DNA of 64,000 nucleotides from JACMLD01 sp038207265 (GTDB lineage: Bacteria > Bacteroidota > Bacteroidia > Chitinophagales > Chitinophagaceae): positions 48,156-112,155 of the forward strand of contig JBBQZZ010000015.1 in the NCBI GenBank assembly GCA_038207265.1, written 5' to 3'. The stretch's first letter is position 1. Every line of letters begins with the position of its first letter. Positions 28,155 to 37,989 of this stretch are shown one piece after another. The notes under the pieces were generated by a model. It ran no database searches. It was not told the origin of the DNA and saw only the letters and a list, made by a program, of their open reading frames with translations. The position numbers and the translations under genes are program-made.

Positions 28155-28634
28155 TTATTTAATGCTGTCCAGCCTGATATCAAAATACAGTGGCGCGTTA
28201 GAAGGAACAACACCCGGTACTCCTTCACAACCATAAGCAAGCGCAGATGGGATAAGTAGTTTAATACGACCGCCGGATTTAATTTTCACCAAACCATATT
28301 GCAACCCTTTGATCAGGCTATCCAACTGGTACCTCACACTGGTGACAGTGGAATCAAAATAGGTACCGTCCATATAACGGCCGGCATATTTTACATACAC
28401 TTTTGAATTGGACAGCGCAACAGCACCCGTGCCTGGATCAATAACTTCATAATACAACCAGGAAGTATCCGGCACCGGGTTCACATTGTATTTCTTTGCA
28501 AAAGCAAGCAAAAAGCCTGAGTCTTTCGCAGGCAAAATTCCGGTACAGGTAAAACTATTGTTACCCGATTTACTACAGCTCATTACATACAACACAATAC
28601 CGGTACAAGCCATCGCAATAAACAATTTCTTCAT
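28155..28634 (-). CDS. FKBP-type peptidyl-prolyl isomerase lipoprotein
   Basis: 159 residues. A lipoprotein signal (VMSC, Cys20) then an FKBP domain: VYVKYAGRYMDGTYFDST, LIKGLQYGLVKIKSGGRIKL, LIPSALAYGCEGVPGVVPSN and APLYFDIRLDSI. FKBP proteins of this kind catalyse proline isomerisation during folding of exported proteins; here anchored in the periplasm or outer membrane. It is transcribed toward the alditol oxidase and is not part of the xylan operon. Residue-level activity looks intact. Confidence 0.9.
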   Translation of the reverse strand: MKKLFIAMACTGIVLYVMSCSKSGNNSFTCTGILPAKDSGFLLAFAKKYNVNPVPDTSWLYYEVIDPGTGAVALSNSKVYVKYAGRYMDGTYFDSTVTSVRYQLDSLIKGLQYGLVKIKSGGRIKLLIPSALAYGCEGVPGVVPSNAPLYFDIRLDSIK

Positions 28635-28891
28635 TTAATTTTTTTTGTTTTGTTGAAAAGCAGCAACCATTTTAAAGCAGCTGCCGAAATCACAGGCGAA
28701 GCTATTAAAAGCATGTCAATTATTATAGACGGCTCAGGATCCGCGAACGTTATTTCGTAGTTAAATTACCATGGCACTTCATTACACATTTTTATCACTA
28801 CTACCTCATCGGCGCTGCCCAGTAGCAGCAGGATTGAATTCGAGTTTAAAATCAATTTAGTTTCTCATCTTTGAAAAAATTTCTATCCTCC

Positions 28892-29962
28892 ATGTTAATT
28901 ATTGACGCGCATCTTGATCTCAGCATGAATGCTATGGAATGGAACCGTGATCTCCGCAAGCCTGTACATGAAATCCGTGAAAGAGAAATGGGTATGACGG
29001 ACAAGCCTGACCGCGGAAACGGAGTTGTATCCCTTCCTGCTTTGCGAAAAGGGAATATTGGTTTGGTGGTGGCTACACAAATTGCCAGATATGTGGCACC
29101 GGAAAATAAATTAAGCGGGTGGCATTCTCCGCAACAGGCTTGGGCGCAAACTCAGGCGCAGCTTGCATGGTATAAGATCATGGAATCAGAAGGTGAGATG
29201 GTGCAGGTACTTGATTTGAATAGCCTGGAAAATCATATCAACAGATGGAATGATGGCACACCCAATGACACAAAACCAATTGGCTATATGCTAAGTTTGG
29301 AAGGTGCAGATTCACTTGTTTCTATTGAACATCTTGAAACAGCACATCAGTATGGATTGCGTGCAGTAGGTCCTGCTCATTACGGTCCGGGCCGCTATGC
29401 AAATGGTACAGATGCAACCGGTGCCATGGAAGCGGCTGGTATTGCATTGTTGAAAAAAATGGAATCCCTTAATATTATTCTTGATGCTACACATCTATGT
29501 GATGATGCATTCTGGCAGGCAATGGATCATTATAACGGACCGGTCTGGGCCAGTCATAACAATTGCAGAAGTCTGGTCAATCACAACCGTCAGTTCAGTG
29601 ATGAAATGATAAAAATTTTGATTGAACGAGGTGCAGTCATTGGAGGCGCCATGGATGCATGGATGATGGTACCCGGTTGGGTGAGAAAACAATCGACGCC
29701 GCAATCAATGAATTGCAACCTGGAAAAATTAATTGACCACATGGATCATATTTGTCAGCTTGCAGGCAATTCATTGCACATAGGAATGGGTACAGACCTG
29801 GACGGCGCCTTTGGAAAAGAGCAATGTCCTTATGATTTGGATACCATTACTGATCTTCAAAATATTCCAGCTCTATTATCAAAGCGCGGTTATGCGCAAG
29901 CAGATATAGAAAATGTTATGCATGGTAATTGGGTGAGGTTTTTGAGGAATGCCTGGGCATAA
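28892..29962 (+). CDS. Membrane dipeptidase (peptidase M19, renal dipeptidase-like)
   Basis: 356 residues from ATG 28892; the ORF is open to TTG 28871, but MLIIDAHLDL is the family N-terminus. M19 enzymes are zinc amidohydrolase-fold dipeptidases that hydrolyse dipeptides, often with D-residues. Seen: the metal-binding DAHLD, LSLEGADSL, AVGPAHYGPGRYANG, LDATHLCDDAF, VWASHNNCRSL and IGMGTDLDGAFG. No signal peptide, so cytoplasmic. It stands alone between the FKBP gene and a large repeat block. Confidence 0.92.
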   Translation: MLIIDAHLDLSMNAMEWNRDLRKPVHEIREREMGMTDKPDRGNGVVSLPALRKGNIGLVVATQIARYVAPENKLSGWHSPQQAWAQTQAQLAWYKIMESEGEMVQVLDLNSLENHINRWNDGTPNDTKPIGYMLSLEGADSLVSIEHLETAHQYGLRAVGPAHYGPGRYANGTDATGAMEAAGIALLKKMESLNIILDATHLCDDAFWQAMDHYNGPVWASHNNCRSLVNHNRQFSDEMIKILIERGAVIGGAMDAWMMVPGWVRKQSTPQSMNCNLEKLIDHMDHICQLAGNSLHIGMGTDLDGAFGKEQCPYDLDTITDLQNIPALLSKRGYAQADIENVMHGNWVRFLRNAWA

Positions 29963-30003
29963 ATTGATTTGGAAATGCCTTGGACCAGCACTCTCATCAA
30001 ACA

Positions 30004-30690
30004 CGTCATTCCCGCGAATGCGGGAATCTCCTTAATTATAGTTTAACCTCATTTGATCAGTTGCACGTCATTCCCGCGAAAGCGGGAATCTCCTTAATTA
30101 TAGTATAAACTCAATGGAGGTGCCTGCCTCCGCAGGCATGACGGCAAGTGCCAGATTAATCACTGAATTTCTTCATTTGGAAATCATTAAGCTGAGTGCA
30201 GTGTTTGATTTGAAAGTTCTCGGGATCAACTTAAACGGGAAGACAATAATCAGGAAAAGAGTTGCACGTCATTCCCGCGAATGCGCGAATCTCCTTAATC
30301 GAAAGCGCGAACGTCATTCCCGCGAATGCGGGAATCTCCTTAATTATAGTTTAACCTCATTTGATCAGTTGCACGTCATTCCCGCGAAAGCGGGAATCTC
30401 CTTAATCATAGTATAAACTCAATGGAGGTGCCTGCCTTCGCAGGCATGACGGCAAGTGCCAGATTAATCACTGACTTACTTCATTTATAAAACACTAAGC
30501 TGAACGCATAGTTTGATTTGAAAGTTCTCGGGATCAACATAAACGGGAAGACAATAATCAGGAAAAGAGTTGCACGTCATTCCCACGAAAGCGTGAATCT
30601 CTTTAAGCAAAAGCTGGAACGTCATTCCCGCGAATGCGGGAATCTCCTTAATTATAGTTTAAACTCAACGGAGGTGCCTGCCTCCGATGG
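30004..30690. repeat. 308-bp tandem repeat (about 2.2 copies) packed with hairpins
   Basis: Hairpin ATTCCCGC-GAAW-GCGGGAAT occurs seven times, starting at 30008, 30070, 30271 (degenerate), 30316, 30378, 30579 (degenerate) and 30624. The spacing 30008 to 30316 to 30624, and each other pair, is exactly 308 bp, so the whole block is a tandem duplication with a truncated third copy. A second hairpin TGCCTGC/GCAGGCA lies at 30121-30138 and 30429-30446. Short open frames across it only translate the repeat. The 29963-30730 interval has no credible gene. Confidence 0.9.
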
Positions 30691-30730
30691 CGAAAATTCT
30701 ATTCACCAATCATTTTCATTTTCTCAAATC

Positions 30731-32194
30731 TCAATACACTTCCACATTTGAAATAACCGGACAAGCTTTTGCAGCAGTAATATTTACTTTTATTTTATTC
30801 GTTTCTACCGATTCAATTTTTAAAATACGCTTGTACCCAATGGTAGTGGCATCTGCTACTTTATGCCACGCATTATCTTTCCATACTTCAACATTGAATG
30901 CTTTTACCCGCTGTCCTAATTTTATATACTCCTGCAGCATGATATATTTTACGATTGCTGCTTTTGCCAAATCAATTTCAAAACTACCGGTTGTAATACC
31001 ATCGTCAGTGGCCCAGTAAGTATTTTTATTTGCATCGGTAATTTGCGTTCCTGAAAAAATATTTGAATTTCCGCGGTAACTGCTGGTTTTCACTTTTGCG
31101 TTCTTTGCAATATTGTTTGAAAATGTTTTATCCAGTAATGCTTTAAATCCTTTCAACGACTTCACATCATTTTCATGAAAAAGACCGCGTTTATCTGGTG
31201 GAATATTTAATAGCAAGGTTGAACCCCTTCCAACAGACGTCAAATAAATTTCAAATAATCTTTCCGGCGATTTAACGAGCGAATCTTCTGCCGCATGATA
31301 AAACCATCCTGGTCTGATAGATACATCTACTTCAGCCGGTATCCATTTGTTTCCATCAGGTGATCCTGTATTCAATAATTGTTCAATTCCTGGTTTACCG
31401 GCAAATAATGTATCTACCGAAATGGTATTCCAATTGGTTTCACCAGCAGTTCCTCTCTCATTACCTACCCAACGTACACCCGGACCCGCGTCACTAAAAA
31501 AAACTACATTGGGTTGAATACTACTTACCATCTTCAGCGTAGCCGGCCAGTCGTAATAAGTTGCACCATTTATCTTTCTTGCCTCCCGTGCACCGCCATA
31601 ATAACCTGTACCACCATTGGCACCATCAAACCACATTTCTACAATAGGTCCGTATTGCGTAAACAATTCTTTTAACTGGTTGCGGTAATATTCTATATAG
31701 GCAGGCTTGCCATAGTCGGCATGGTTCCTGTCCCACGGTGACAAATACACGCCGAATTTCAAACCGTTCTTTTTTGCCGCGTCGCTTACTTCTCTTACTA
31801 TATCCCCCTGACCATTTTTATACGGGCTGTTTTTTACAGAATGTTCAGTGTATTTGCTGGGCCATAAACAAAATCCATCGTGATGCTTACAGGTTAGTAT
31901 CAGCGTTTTGAACCCTGTTGCTTTTAAAGTAGCGGCCCACTGACCTGCATCCAGATGAGTTGGATTAAAAATGGATTCACTTTCATCACCATTGCCCCAT
32001 TCAAGACCGGTAAAAGTGTTGGTGGTAAAATGGACGAATGCATTGGTCTCCATTTCATGCCAGGCCATTTGTGCAGGGGATGGAATGGGAAGCAATGCTT
32101 TTGGTGCCGCTATTTTTTTGTTTTGAGCAATTAATTGTAATGTAGACAGCATGATTGTCAGAAAAAAGAAAAGCCGGGTTTGTTTGTTATACAT
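30731..32194 (-). CDS. GH29-family alpha-L-fucosidase
   Basis: 487 residues from ATG 32194, which begins a good signal peptide (MYNKQTRLFFFLTIMLSTLQ, cleaved near LIAQ); the frame stays open to 32269 without support. GH29 TIM-barrel enzymes release alpha-linked fucose. Seen: MAWHEMETNAFVHFTTNTFT, LTCKHHDGFCLWPS at 101-114, YLSPWDRN and the nucleophile Asp190 in PIVEMWFDGANGG; ERLFEIYLTSVGRGSTLLLN completes the catalytic domain. The last 130 residues resemble an F5/8-type carbohydrate-binding domain. The SGNH esterase lies 32 bp upstream on the same strand, probably co-transcribed. Confidence 0.93.
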   Translation of the reverse strand: MYNKQTRLFFFLTIMLSTLQLIAQNKKIAAPKALLPIPSPAQMAWHEMETNAFVHFTTNTFTGLEWGNGDESESIFNPTHLDAGQWAATLKATGFKTLILTCKHHDGFCLWPSKYTEHSVKNSPYKNGQGDIVREVSDAAKKNGLKFGVYLSPWDRNHADYGKPAYIEYYRNQLKELFTQYGPIVEMWFDGANGGTGYYGGAREARKINGATYYDWPATLKMVSSIQPNVVFFSDAGPGVRWVGNERGTAGETNWNTISVDTLFAGKPGIEQLLNTGSPDGNKWIPAEVDVSIRPGWFYHAAEDSLVKSPERLFEIYLTSVGRGSTLLLNIPPDKRGLFHENDVKSLKGFKALLDKTFSNNIAKNAKVKTSSYRGNSNIFSGTQITDANKNTYWATDDGITTGSFEIDLAKAAIVKYIMLQEYIKLGQRVKAFNVEVWKDNAWHKVADATTIGYKRILKIESVETNKIKVNITAAKACPVISNVEVY

Positions 32195-32226
32195 CTGGTA
32201 TAATTGAAAAAGTATTAAATAAGGAT

Positions 32227-32997
32227 TTATGCAATATAATGCAAAGTCTTTTTCACAATGCTTATCCATTTGCGCGCAATCAATTCATGACCCGCGGGCA
32301 TGGGGTGCACCCCATCCCATATCCAGTAAGTAGCCGGCGCTTTCTCAAGCATTGCATTGAACGCATCCTGTAGTGGAATAAAAATGGCATTGAATTCATT
32401 GCAAAGGTTTCTGACAATAGTTTGCCGCGCCTTTATTTCAGGCACCCATTTTTCATTCGCCCTTATCATTGGGTAAAGGAACGGTTCGCAAAGCACGAAC
32501 CTGATACCTGGCAATTTTTCCCTGGTTTGTTTCAGCAATGATCGGTAAACCTCTTCAAACTTTTTTGCGTCAACCGGATCCGTTCCCTCAAATACACTAT
32601 TAACATCGTTTATACCAATCAGTACACTGAGTACATCAGGTTTCAGATCAATGGTATCTTTTTGCCAACGGCCCGCCAGGTCAGTTATCTTATTACCGCT
32701 GACACCGCGATTGTAAAAATGAAAATTCTTCCCTGGTTGTTCGTACCCGAGTCTGCTTGCTATCAGGTATGCATAACCGTGACCCATTACATGATTCCAG
32801 TCATCGTTCCGGCTGCGATTACCATCTGTTATGGAATCACCCTGGAACAAAATGATCGAATTGTTCCCACCACCGCCAGGAAATAAATTGCTTTCAGGCA
32901 CAGCATTCAGCAAATTTGCTGATGCAATTGAACACGCTCCTGCAACAGCAATTTTTTGAATAAAAGATTTTCTCGACTGATTATTCTGAGCTGTCAT
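32227..32997 (-). CDS. SGNH/GDSL-family esterase
   Basis: 256 residues. A signal peptide is plausible (basic start, hydrophobic AVAGACSIASANLLNA). SGNH hydrolase fold: block I FQGDSITDGNRS with nucleophile Ser55, block II NRGVSGNKI, block III IGINDVN, block V DGVHPMPAGHEL with Asp228 and His231. All four blocks are present, so it should be active. Relatives near glycoside hydrolases are often carbohydrate acetylesterases. First gene of a minus-strand pair with the GH29 fucosidase. Confidence 0.88.
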   Translation of the reverse strand: MTAQNNQSRKSFIQKIAVAGACSIASANLLNAVPESNLFPGGGGNNSIILFQGDSITDGNRSRNDDWNHVMGHGYAYLIASRLGYEQPGKNFHFYNRGVSGNKITDLAGRWQKDTIDLKPDVLSVLIGINDVNSVFEGTDPVDAKKFEEVYRSLLKQTREKLPGIRFVLCEPFLYPMIRANEKWVPEIKARQTIVRNLCNEFNAIFIPLQDAFNAMLEKAPATYWIWDGVHPMPAGHELIARKWISIVKKTLHYIA

Positions 32998-33198
32998 GGA
33001 ACTTTATATTGTACTGAAAAGATACAGTTTTGTACATAATAACCATTAGAAAGTCATAGTAATAATAAGGTTGGTCTTTAACAACTACTGCATCGATATT
33101 ACCGTATATATTTCGGTAGCGGTACTTGTTTAAAGAAGAATCATAGTGCTTCCTGGCTTGCATTTTTGGAAAAAAAATCCGGAAACGGGAATAACATT

Positions 33199-33573
33199 AT
33201 GCATATTATCTCACAAGGGGGTGATAAACAATATTTTTTTAAAAGGCATGGAATTGGTTTTATCATGCCAAACCCCGAACCCTATTATATGGATTCAAAA
33301 CTATTAGAAATGCTATTAAAAGAAAGAGAAATGGTTGCCAACGAACTTCAAAACGAAATCAACCAATCACTTGCATCCGTGTTGTTGTGGATTCAGTGCG
33401 CAGTAAAAGAAAATGAATTGTACGGAGATCCTTCCCTTCAACAGGCAGAGACTAATTTAAGGGAGACCATTGAGCGTTCTCGCGCACTGCATTATTCAAT
33501 TACAAAGAATTTACGGGAATATGAACAACTTATTAATATTCAAACGCTGGAAAAATCGGGTAATAAAATTTGA
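33199..33573 (+). CDS. Small HisKA_3-like helical protein lacking the phospho-acceptor His
   Basis: 124 residues from ATG 33199 (frame open to TTG 33166). After a 30-residue N-terminal part, residues about 45-110 form helices closely resembling the HisKA_3 dimerisation/phosphotransfer region: EREMVANELQNEINQSLASV against the usual ERERIxxELHDxINQ pattern of Bacteroidota kinases. The histidine is replaced by Gln, and there is no HATPase domain before the stop. It could be a degenerate fragment or a small protein that pairs with kinase dimerisation domains. Neighbours on both sides run in the opposite direction, so it is a single-gene unit. Confidence 0.6.
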   Translation: MHIISQGGDKQYFFKRHGIGFIMPNPEPYYMDSKLLEMLLKEREMVANELQNEINQSLASVLLWIQCAVKENELYGDPSLQQAETNLRETIERSRALHYSITKNLREYEQLINIQTLEKSGNKI

Positions 33574-33597
33574 TGCCGTTGCTGAAAATTTCTGTAG

Positions 33598-34272
33598 CTA
33601 AAAAAAGACCCTTACTATGGTCCAGTAAGCAGCTATTAATGAAATAAGAATAGATAACGGGTACACCAGCTTTTTCCTGTAACCCTCTTTCTTACCAAAC
33701 GGGAAAATAATTAAAGCAAATACGCCCACAATAACAACCACCTGCCCCAACTCAACACCCAGGTTAAAAGAAAGGATGGACGTAAAAAAATTATTACGTG
33801 GCAAACCTGTTTCATTCAATGCACTTGCAAAACCCATTCCATGTATCAGTCCAAACATAAATACAATCAATATCCGCCAGGGTTTTAATTCTGTGAGTAA
33901 CATATTTTCTACCGCTACGAAAAGAATGGATAAAGCAATGATGGGTTCTACTACGGCACCGGGCGCTACAATCATATTCTTCATACTTAGTGCCAGCGTA
34001 ATCGAATGTGCCACGGTAAACGCAGTGGCTTGCCACAAGATGGTTTTTATTTTTGTACTCAATAAGCACAATCCGATCACAAACAAAATATGATCGAAGC
34101 CTTGCGGAATGATATGCCGAAATCCCAGTTTTAGGTAATACCAAACCACATGCCCCGTGGGTGCTTTTTCCAGCACATAATTAATGGTATGCGCAAATAA
34201 ATGACTGGCCAACAACAAAGCCGCCAGTAAAAAACATCCTCGCACTGAAAAACGGTATGCGGTTGACTGCAT
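33598..34272 (-). CDS. HupE/UreJ-like integral membrane protein
   Basis: 224 residues from ATG 34272 (a GTG one codon earlier is also open). A polytopic inner-membrane protein of the HupE/UreJ_2 type. Seen: FRHIIPQGFDHILFVIGLCL, FTVAHSITLAL, GAVVEPIIALSI, VENMLL and FGLIHGMGFASAL, including the conserved histidines (FDHI, VAHS, LIHGMGF) typical of this family, some members of which are implicated in nickel or cobalt handling. The start codon lies 8 bp after the TPR gene's stop, so the two are co-transcribed, at the end of the DUF4331 cluster. Confidence 0.85.
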   Translation of the reverse strand: MQSTAYRFSVRGCFLLAALLLASHLFAHTINYVLEKAPTGHVVWYYLKLGFRHIIPQGFDHILFVIGLCLLSTKIKTILWQATAFTVAHSITLALSMKNMIVAPGAVVEPIIALSILFVAVENMLLTELKPWRILIVFMFGLIHGMGFASALNETGLPRNNFFTSILSFNLGVELGQVVVIVGVFALIIFPFGKKEGYRKKLVYPLSILISLIAAYWTIVRVFF

Positions 34273-34280
34273 CACTTCAA

Positions 34281-35624
34281 TTAAAGTGTTTGCAGTGTAT
34301 TGATTCCATCAGCTTTCAGGTTGATTGCTATATTTGCATTATTCATCAGTGCCTGCTGCAATAATTTTTTTGCCTGTACCTTATCACCGGTTTTGGAATA
34401 TATCAAACCGGTTCTGCAAAGTAAGGTTGGATTTTTACTACCGGTTTTTAATGCTACGGCTGCATAAGGCAATGCTTTCGCAAAATCTCCCTTACAATAA
34501 TATACCCAGGCAAGGGTTTCGTTTACGTCAATATTATCAGGGCGACGATTGTATTCGGCCAATGCATGCTCCAGGGCTTTATCATAATTATTTACTTTCA
34601 GGTATGCATAAGCCAACTCTCGATCTGCGTAGTGCCCGATATTATCATTGTTTTTTCCCTGCTGGGCGTCCTTACTCATACCCTCAATGACGCTTTTAGC
34701 AATCGCCGTTGCTTTGTCATTATCTCCTGATAATTTATAAGCTTCTACCAATTCTTCTTTAAAAGAATAATCGTTCACAAGTGAATCTGCTGAACCATAC
34801 AAGGCAATGGCTTTGCTATAGGCTTTTGCTGCCATTGCAAGGCGTGCCATTCCGGCTATGGCGTATGCATAAGAAGGTCGTGCATTCAATGCAAGCGTAT
34901 AATACATTTCCGCATTTCTCAGATCGCCGCTGTTCTCATACAAGTGTCCCAGTTGAACTCTTGCCCATTCTGTTGTTTCATCTCCGGGTATACCCGCTTG
35001 CACCGCAAGTTTCATGGCTTCAATTGCACCGGGATAATCGCCATAAATTTCACGCAGGTAAGAAATGCGGGAATAAGATCTGATATCGGGACGGATGGAA
35101 ACCATTTTATCCGCTTTGGTAATTGCAGAATCATAATTGCCCATTTCAACATTTCCATCTACAAGTATTCCATATACAAAAGCATTGTAGGGATTAATGG
35201 ATTGTGCCTTTTGAGCGGCAGTCAATCCATCTGCAAAATGATGTTGGGATAAATAGATAAGTGATTTGAGTGTTAATGCATCGAAATTACCTGAATCAGC
35301 CTTCAATACATCATTGATATATTTCATAGCCGCCATATCATAATATACATAGTTACCGGTTACACGAGCTTCCTGTATAAATAAACCGGCAAGCGCATTT
35401 AATGATTTGGTATCTGCCGGATTTGTTTTTACTGCATTCAACAAGGCCTCCGCTCTTTTACGGGTACTCTCCCACTCTTCCGGTTGCGCAATCGCTTTAC
35501 GATCCTGCAAAGTATAATTAGCCGCTGCCTGGCTTTTTTCATCCTTGTTATATTTAAAAATGATAAGGCCAATTACAGCAATAAATACAACCAGTACAAG
35601 GGTATAAATGGTGTTTTTTTTCAT
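34281..35624 (-). CDS. Membrane-anchored tetratricopeptide repeat protein
   Basis: 447 residues. One N-terminal membrane span (about 6-23, no clear cleavage site) anchors it, and the rest is a TPR superhelix of roughly ten units (for example TALKSLIYLSQ-like and LAWVYYCKGDFAKALPYAAV). TPR proteins act as protein-interaction scaffolds; no enzyme motif is seen. It sits between a DUF4331 gene (157 bp upstream, with a terminator hairpin in the gap) and the HupE-like gene (8 bp downstream), which suggests a shared function with them. Confidence 0.85.
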   Translation of the reverse strand: MKKNTIYTLVLVVFIAVIGLIIFKYNKDEKSQAAANYTLQDRKAIAQPEEWESTRKRAEALLNAVKTNPADTKSLNALAGLFIQEARVTGNYVYYDMAAMKYINDVLKADSGNFDALTLKSLIYLSQHHFADGLTAAQKAQSINPYNAFVYGILVDGNVEMGNYDSAITKADKMVSIRPDIRSYSRISYLREIYGDYPGAIEAMKLAVQAGIPGDETTEWARVQLGHLYENSGDLRNAEMYYTLALNARPSYAYAIAGMARLAMAAKAYSKAIALYGSADSLVNDYSFKEELVEAYKLSGDNDKATAIAKSVIEGMSKDAQQGKNNDNIGHYADRELAYAYLKVNNYDKALEHALAEYNRRPDNIDVNETLAWVYYCKGDFAKALPYAAVALKTGSKNPTLLCRTGLIYSKTGDKVQAKKLLQQALMNNANIAINLKADGINTLQTL

Positions 35625-35726
35625 AACAGCAGTATTAACTTATTTAGAGACAGGAAATGCAACAGGGGTAAACAAGGGCAGAGCTGGTATCTACGGATAA
35701 AAAGAAGATTTGGTTTGAACCAAACT

Positions 35727-35755
35727 AAAAAAGTCCGCAGTGGTGCTGCGGACTT
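35727..35755 (-). terminator. Intrinsic terminator after the first DUF4331 gene
   Basis: AAGTCCGCAG (35731-35740), loop TGGTG, CTGCGGACTT (35746-35755): a perfect ten-pair stem. Read on the minus strand it is followed by TTTTAG, i.e. a T-tract. It lies 27 bp beyond the stop of the DUF4331 gene, so transcription of the TPR-HupE pair must depend on read-through or its own promoter. Confidence 0.85.
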
Positions 35756-35781
35756 ACATTAACGAACCATACTTATATAAA

Positions 35782-37872
35782 CTATTGTTTCACTAAACGA
35801 ATGGATTGTTTGGCAACGCCGTTAATAATGGTATTTACAAAGTATATGCCCTTACCCAGGTTACCTGTATTCCAGGACAGGTTATAAGTACCTGCTGCCT
35901 GTTGTTTGTTTTCCAGAACCCTTACTTGTTTGCCGGAAGCATCGAACACGGCAATGGTAATTTTGGAAGGTTTAACCAGGTGATAGCGGATGGTATTATT
36001 ATTTATTACCGGGTTGGGCGTTGCCGTTACGAAAACTTCCGGTGAAGAAAGTTCGAGGGCACTTGTTTTGGCTGTGATTATCTGTTGTGGCATTGCTTTT
36101 ACATTGAGCGGAACACTATTATCATTAAATGCAAGACCGCAGCAGGCGTTGGTTCCGGACCATGGCGTTTGAACGTATGGAAAGGATGTTTTAAAACTGG
36201 TATCATTTGCGTTGACGCCGGTATTATAGGTGAGCACATTCAGCAGATTTGGGGTAACAGGGTTTACATCACCAGCTGTATAATCATCATACCAGAGACC
36301 AATAGCCGCTAATGCTACACCGCTTACTGCCTGCAATTCGATCCGGGTTACATCATCTTCCAGTCTCCGGCCATTCGGAAAGCCGTCCATATTGGGAATG
36401 AACTCCAATGCTGTATTACAATTGTACGCCGGGTCTGTTAATCCCAAAACAGCCGCCTGCACAATACCCAGGTTGCTGAATTTTGGATCATCGCGAGGAG
36501 TAACGGGTACGGCCATGTTCAAACGAAGCATATCACCACCGTTTGGTAAGAAATTATTGATAAAGGGTTTGCCAGCTGCCAGTGGATTGCCATTTTTACC
36601 CGTTGCCAATTGATAAGGAATTAAATTGGGAACGCCCGTATGAAAAATGGGCCACAAGTCTACCGAACGCGGAGAGTTGGGTGCGGGTAATAAAAGTTTT
36701 CCGAAAATAGCATCGTCCAGTGCAGTGCCCGCCAATGCCGGGTTTCCTTTTAAGCCAAACAAACCATTTTGTCCATTGCCAAAACCAAATGCACCCAATG
36801 AATTACGTTGGATACGCAAAGGCATTAATGCTGGTACAGCTCCGCCGAAATAAGTATCGTCCATGTACAATGCCAGTTCAGGATTGTAAAAGAAATTACC
36901 AAATGTTTTCAGGTAGGCAAGATCCTGGTAAGGTGTCAATGAATTCCACAAATCTTTATAACCGATTGGAACAACCGCTTCATTTGTTAATGGCATACCC
37001 AATCTTGATACCTGCACCCAATCTCCATAACTTGATTGTGTACCGTTATTGTTCAATACCTTAATGCGTTGCCTGCTGGCAGATGCCCATACACCAATTA
37101 CATAATCAGGATCTAAAATATTTTTTGCTTTCCATACAGGCTTTTTATCTTTTTGCAAAGCAGCAATATTTACCTGTATCGCAATGGCTGAAACATTTTT
37201 GCATTTTACTCCATCTGTTGGTGCCGTGCCGGTAGTACGGGGCGCATCACCCAAATCAAAAATACCACCCAGATCCACAAAAAATGGATCATCTGATGTA
37301 CCGCAAAATACTTTTTCACCACTACTGGCGGTTGTAATGGCATTATTGATTAATGTATTGTAATCTGGTGTGTTCAATCCAACCGGTGAACTAATAGAAC
37401 GCGGACCAATATTAGGCGGCGGCACGATTCCTTTTCTTACCACCGTACGAAAATGTTCGCCACCGTCCGTACTTCTTTCCATCGTGTAAGTGGTTTTCAA
37501 ATTTTGTTTACCCAAACGGATATTAAAGAAAGTGGTAGGATCTTCATTGGTCTGATCAAATGTGAAACGATAGATAATATCATCTCCTTTTGTTGTAATA
37601 TCATTGTCAATATGTATTTCATAACGCACATTTTCGCCAAAAGAATTGTAATTAGGTCCCCCCTGCGGCAATTGCAAGGGCACATAATTAGCGATGATCG
37701 TAACCTTATTGGGATCATCCGGACTGCGAAATGCATATAGATCTGTGTTGTCTGCCAGCGGATCGTTGGCAATCAATGGTGCTTCCCGATGGCTGGATGC
37801 AAACAATGATACCGGGATCATGTTTACCAGCATCAGCAGCATAAAAATGGAAGCAATTATTTTCTTTTTCAT
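35782..37872 (-). CDS. DUF4331 protein with T9SS type A sorting domain
   Basis: 696 residues. A signal peptide ends near LFA, followed by SSHREAPLIANDPLADNTDL, the hallmark opening of DUF4331, then YAFRSPDDPNKVTIIANYVP, RYEIHIDNDITTKGDDIIYR and MPLTNEAVVPIGYKDLWN. The domain covers about 26-600. Residues about 612-696 form a T9SS type A domain (TATPNPVINNNTIRYHL, then GTYNLSW and GKGIYFVN), so it should be exported and attached outside. Molecular function of DUF4331 is unknown. A paralogue lies 117 bp upstream; the two share long identical stretches, indicating tandem duplication. Confidence 0.9.
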   Translation of the reverse strand: MKKKIIASIFMLLMLVNMIPVSLFASSHREAPLIANDPLADNTDLYAFRSPDDPNKVTIIANYVPLQLPQGGPNYNSFGENVRYEIHIDNDITTKGDDIIYRFTFDQTNEDPTTFFNIRLGKQNLKTTYTMERSTDGGEHFRTVVRKGIVPPPNIGPRSISSPVGLNTPDYNTLINNAITTASSGEKVFCGTSDDPFFVDLGGIFDLGDAPRTTGTAPTDGVKCKNVSAIAIQVNIAALQKDKKPVWKAKNILDPDYVIGVWASASRQRIKVLNNNGTQSSYGDWVQVSRLGMPLTNEAVVPIGYKDLWNSLTPYQDLAYLKTFGNFFYNPELALYMDDTYFGGAVPALMPLRIQRNSLGAFGFGNGQNGLFGLKGNPALAGTALDDAIFGKLLLPAPNSPRSVDLWPIFHTGVPNLIPYQLATGKNGNPLAAGKPFINNFLPNGGDMLRLNMAVPVTPRDDPKFSNLGIVQAAVLGLTDPAYNCNTALEFIPNMDGFPNGRRLEDDVTRIELQAVSGVALAAIGLWYDDYTAGDVNPVTPNLLNVLTYNTGVNANDTSFKTSFPYVQTPWSGTNACCGLAFNDNSVPLNVKAMPQQIITAKTSALELSSPEVFVTATPNPVINNNTIRYHLVKPSKITIAVFDASGKQVRVLENKQQAAGTYNLSWNTGNLGKGIYFVNTIINGVAKQSIRLVKQ

Positions 37873-37989
37873 TTTATTATTTTTAGAATGACCTTTTTAA
37901 AAATATCAATAACGGTGTTGTCCGGGCTTTTGTACTTGCCTCAGCATACTTGCGTCGCACACTTGTACATAGGTTCCTCTCGCAGCCAC

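Noticed and set aside
30004..30690. Short ORFs 30114-30416 and 30518-30751 as genes
   Set aside because: They translate the same repeat, including hairpins, and lack any domain or signal.
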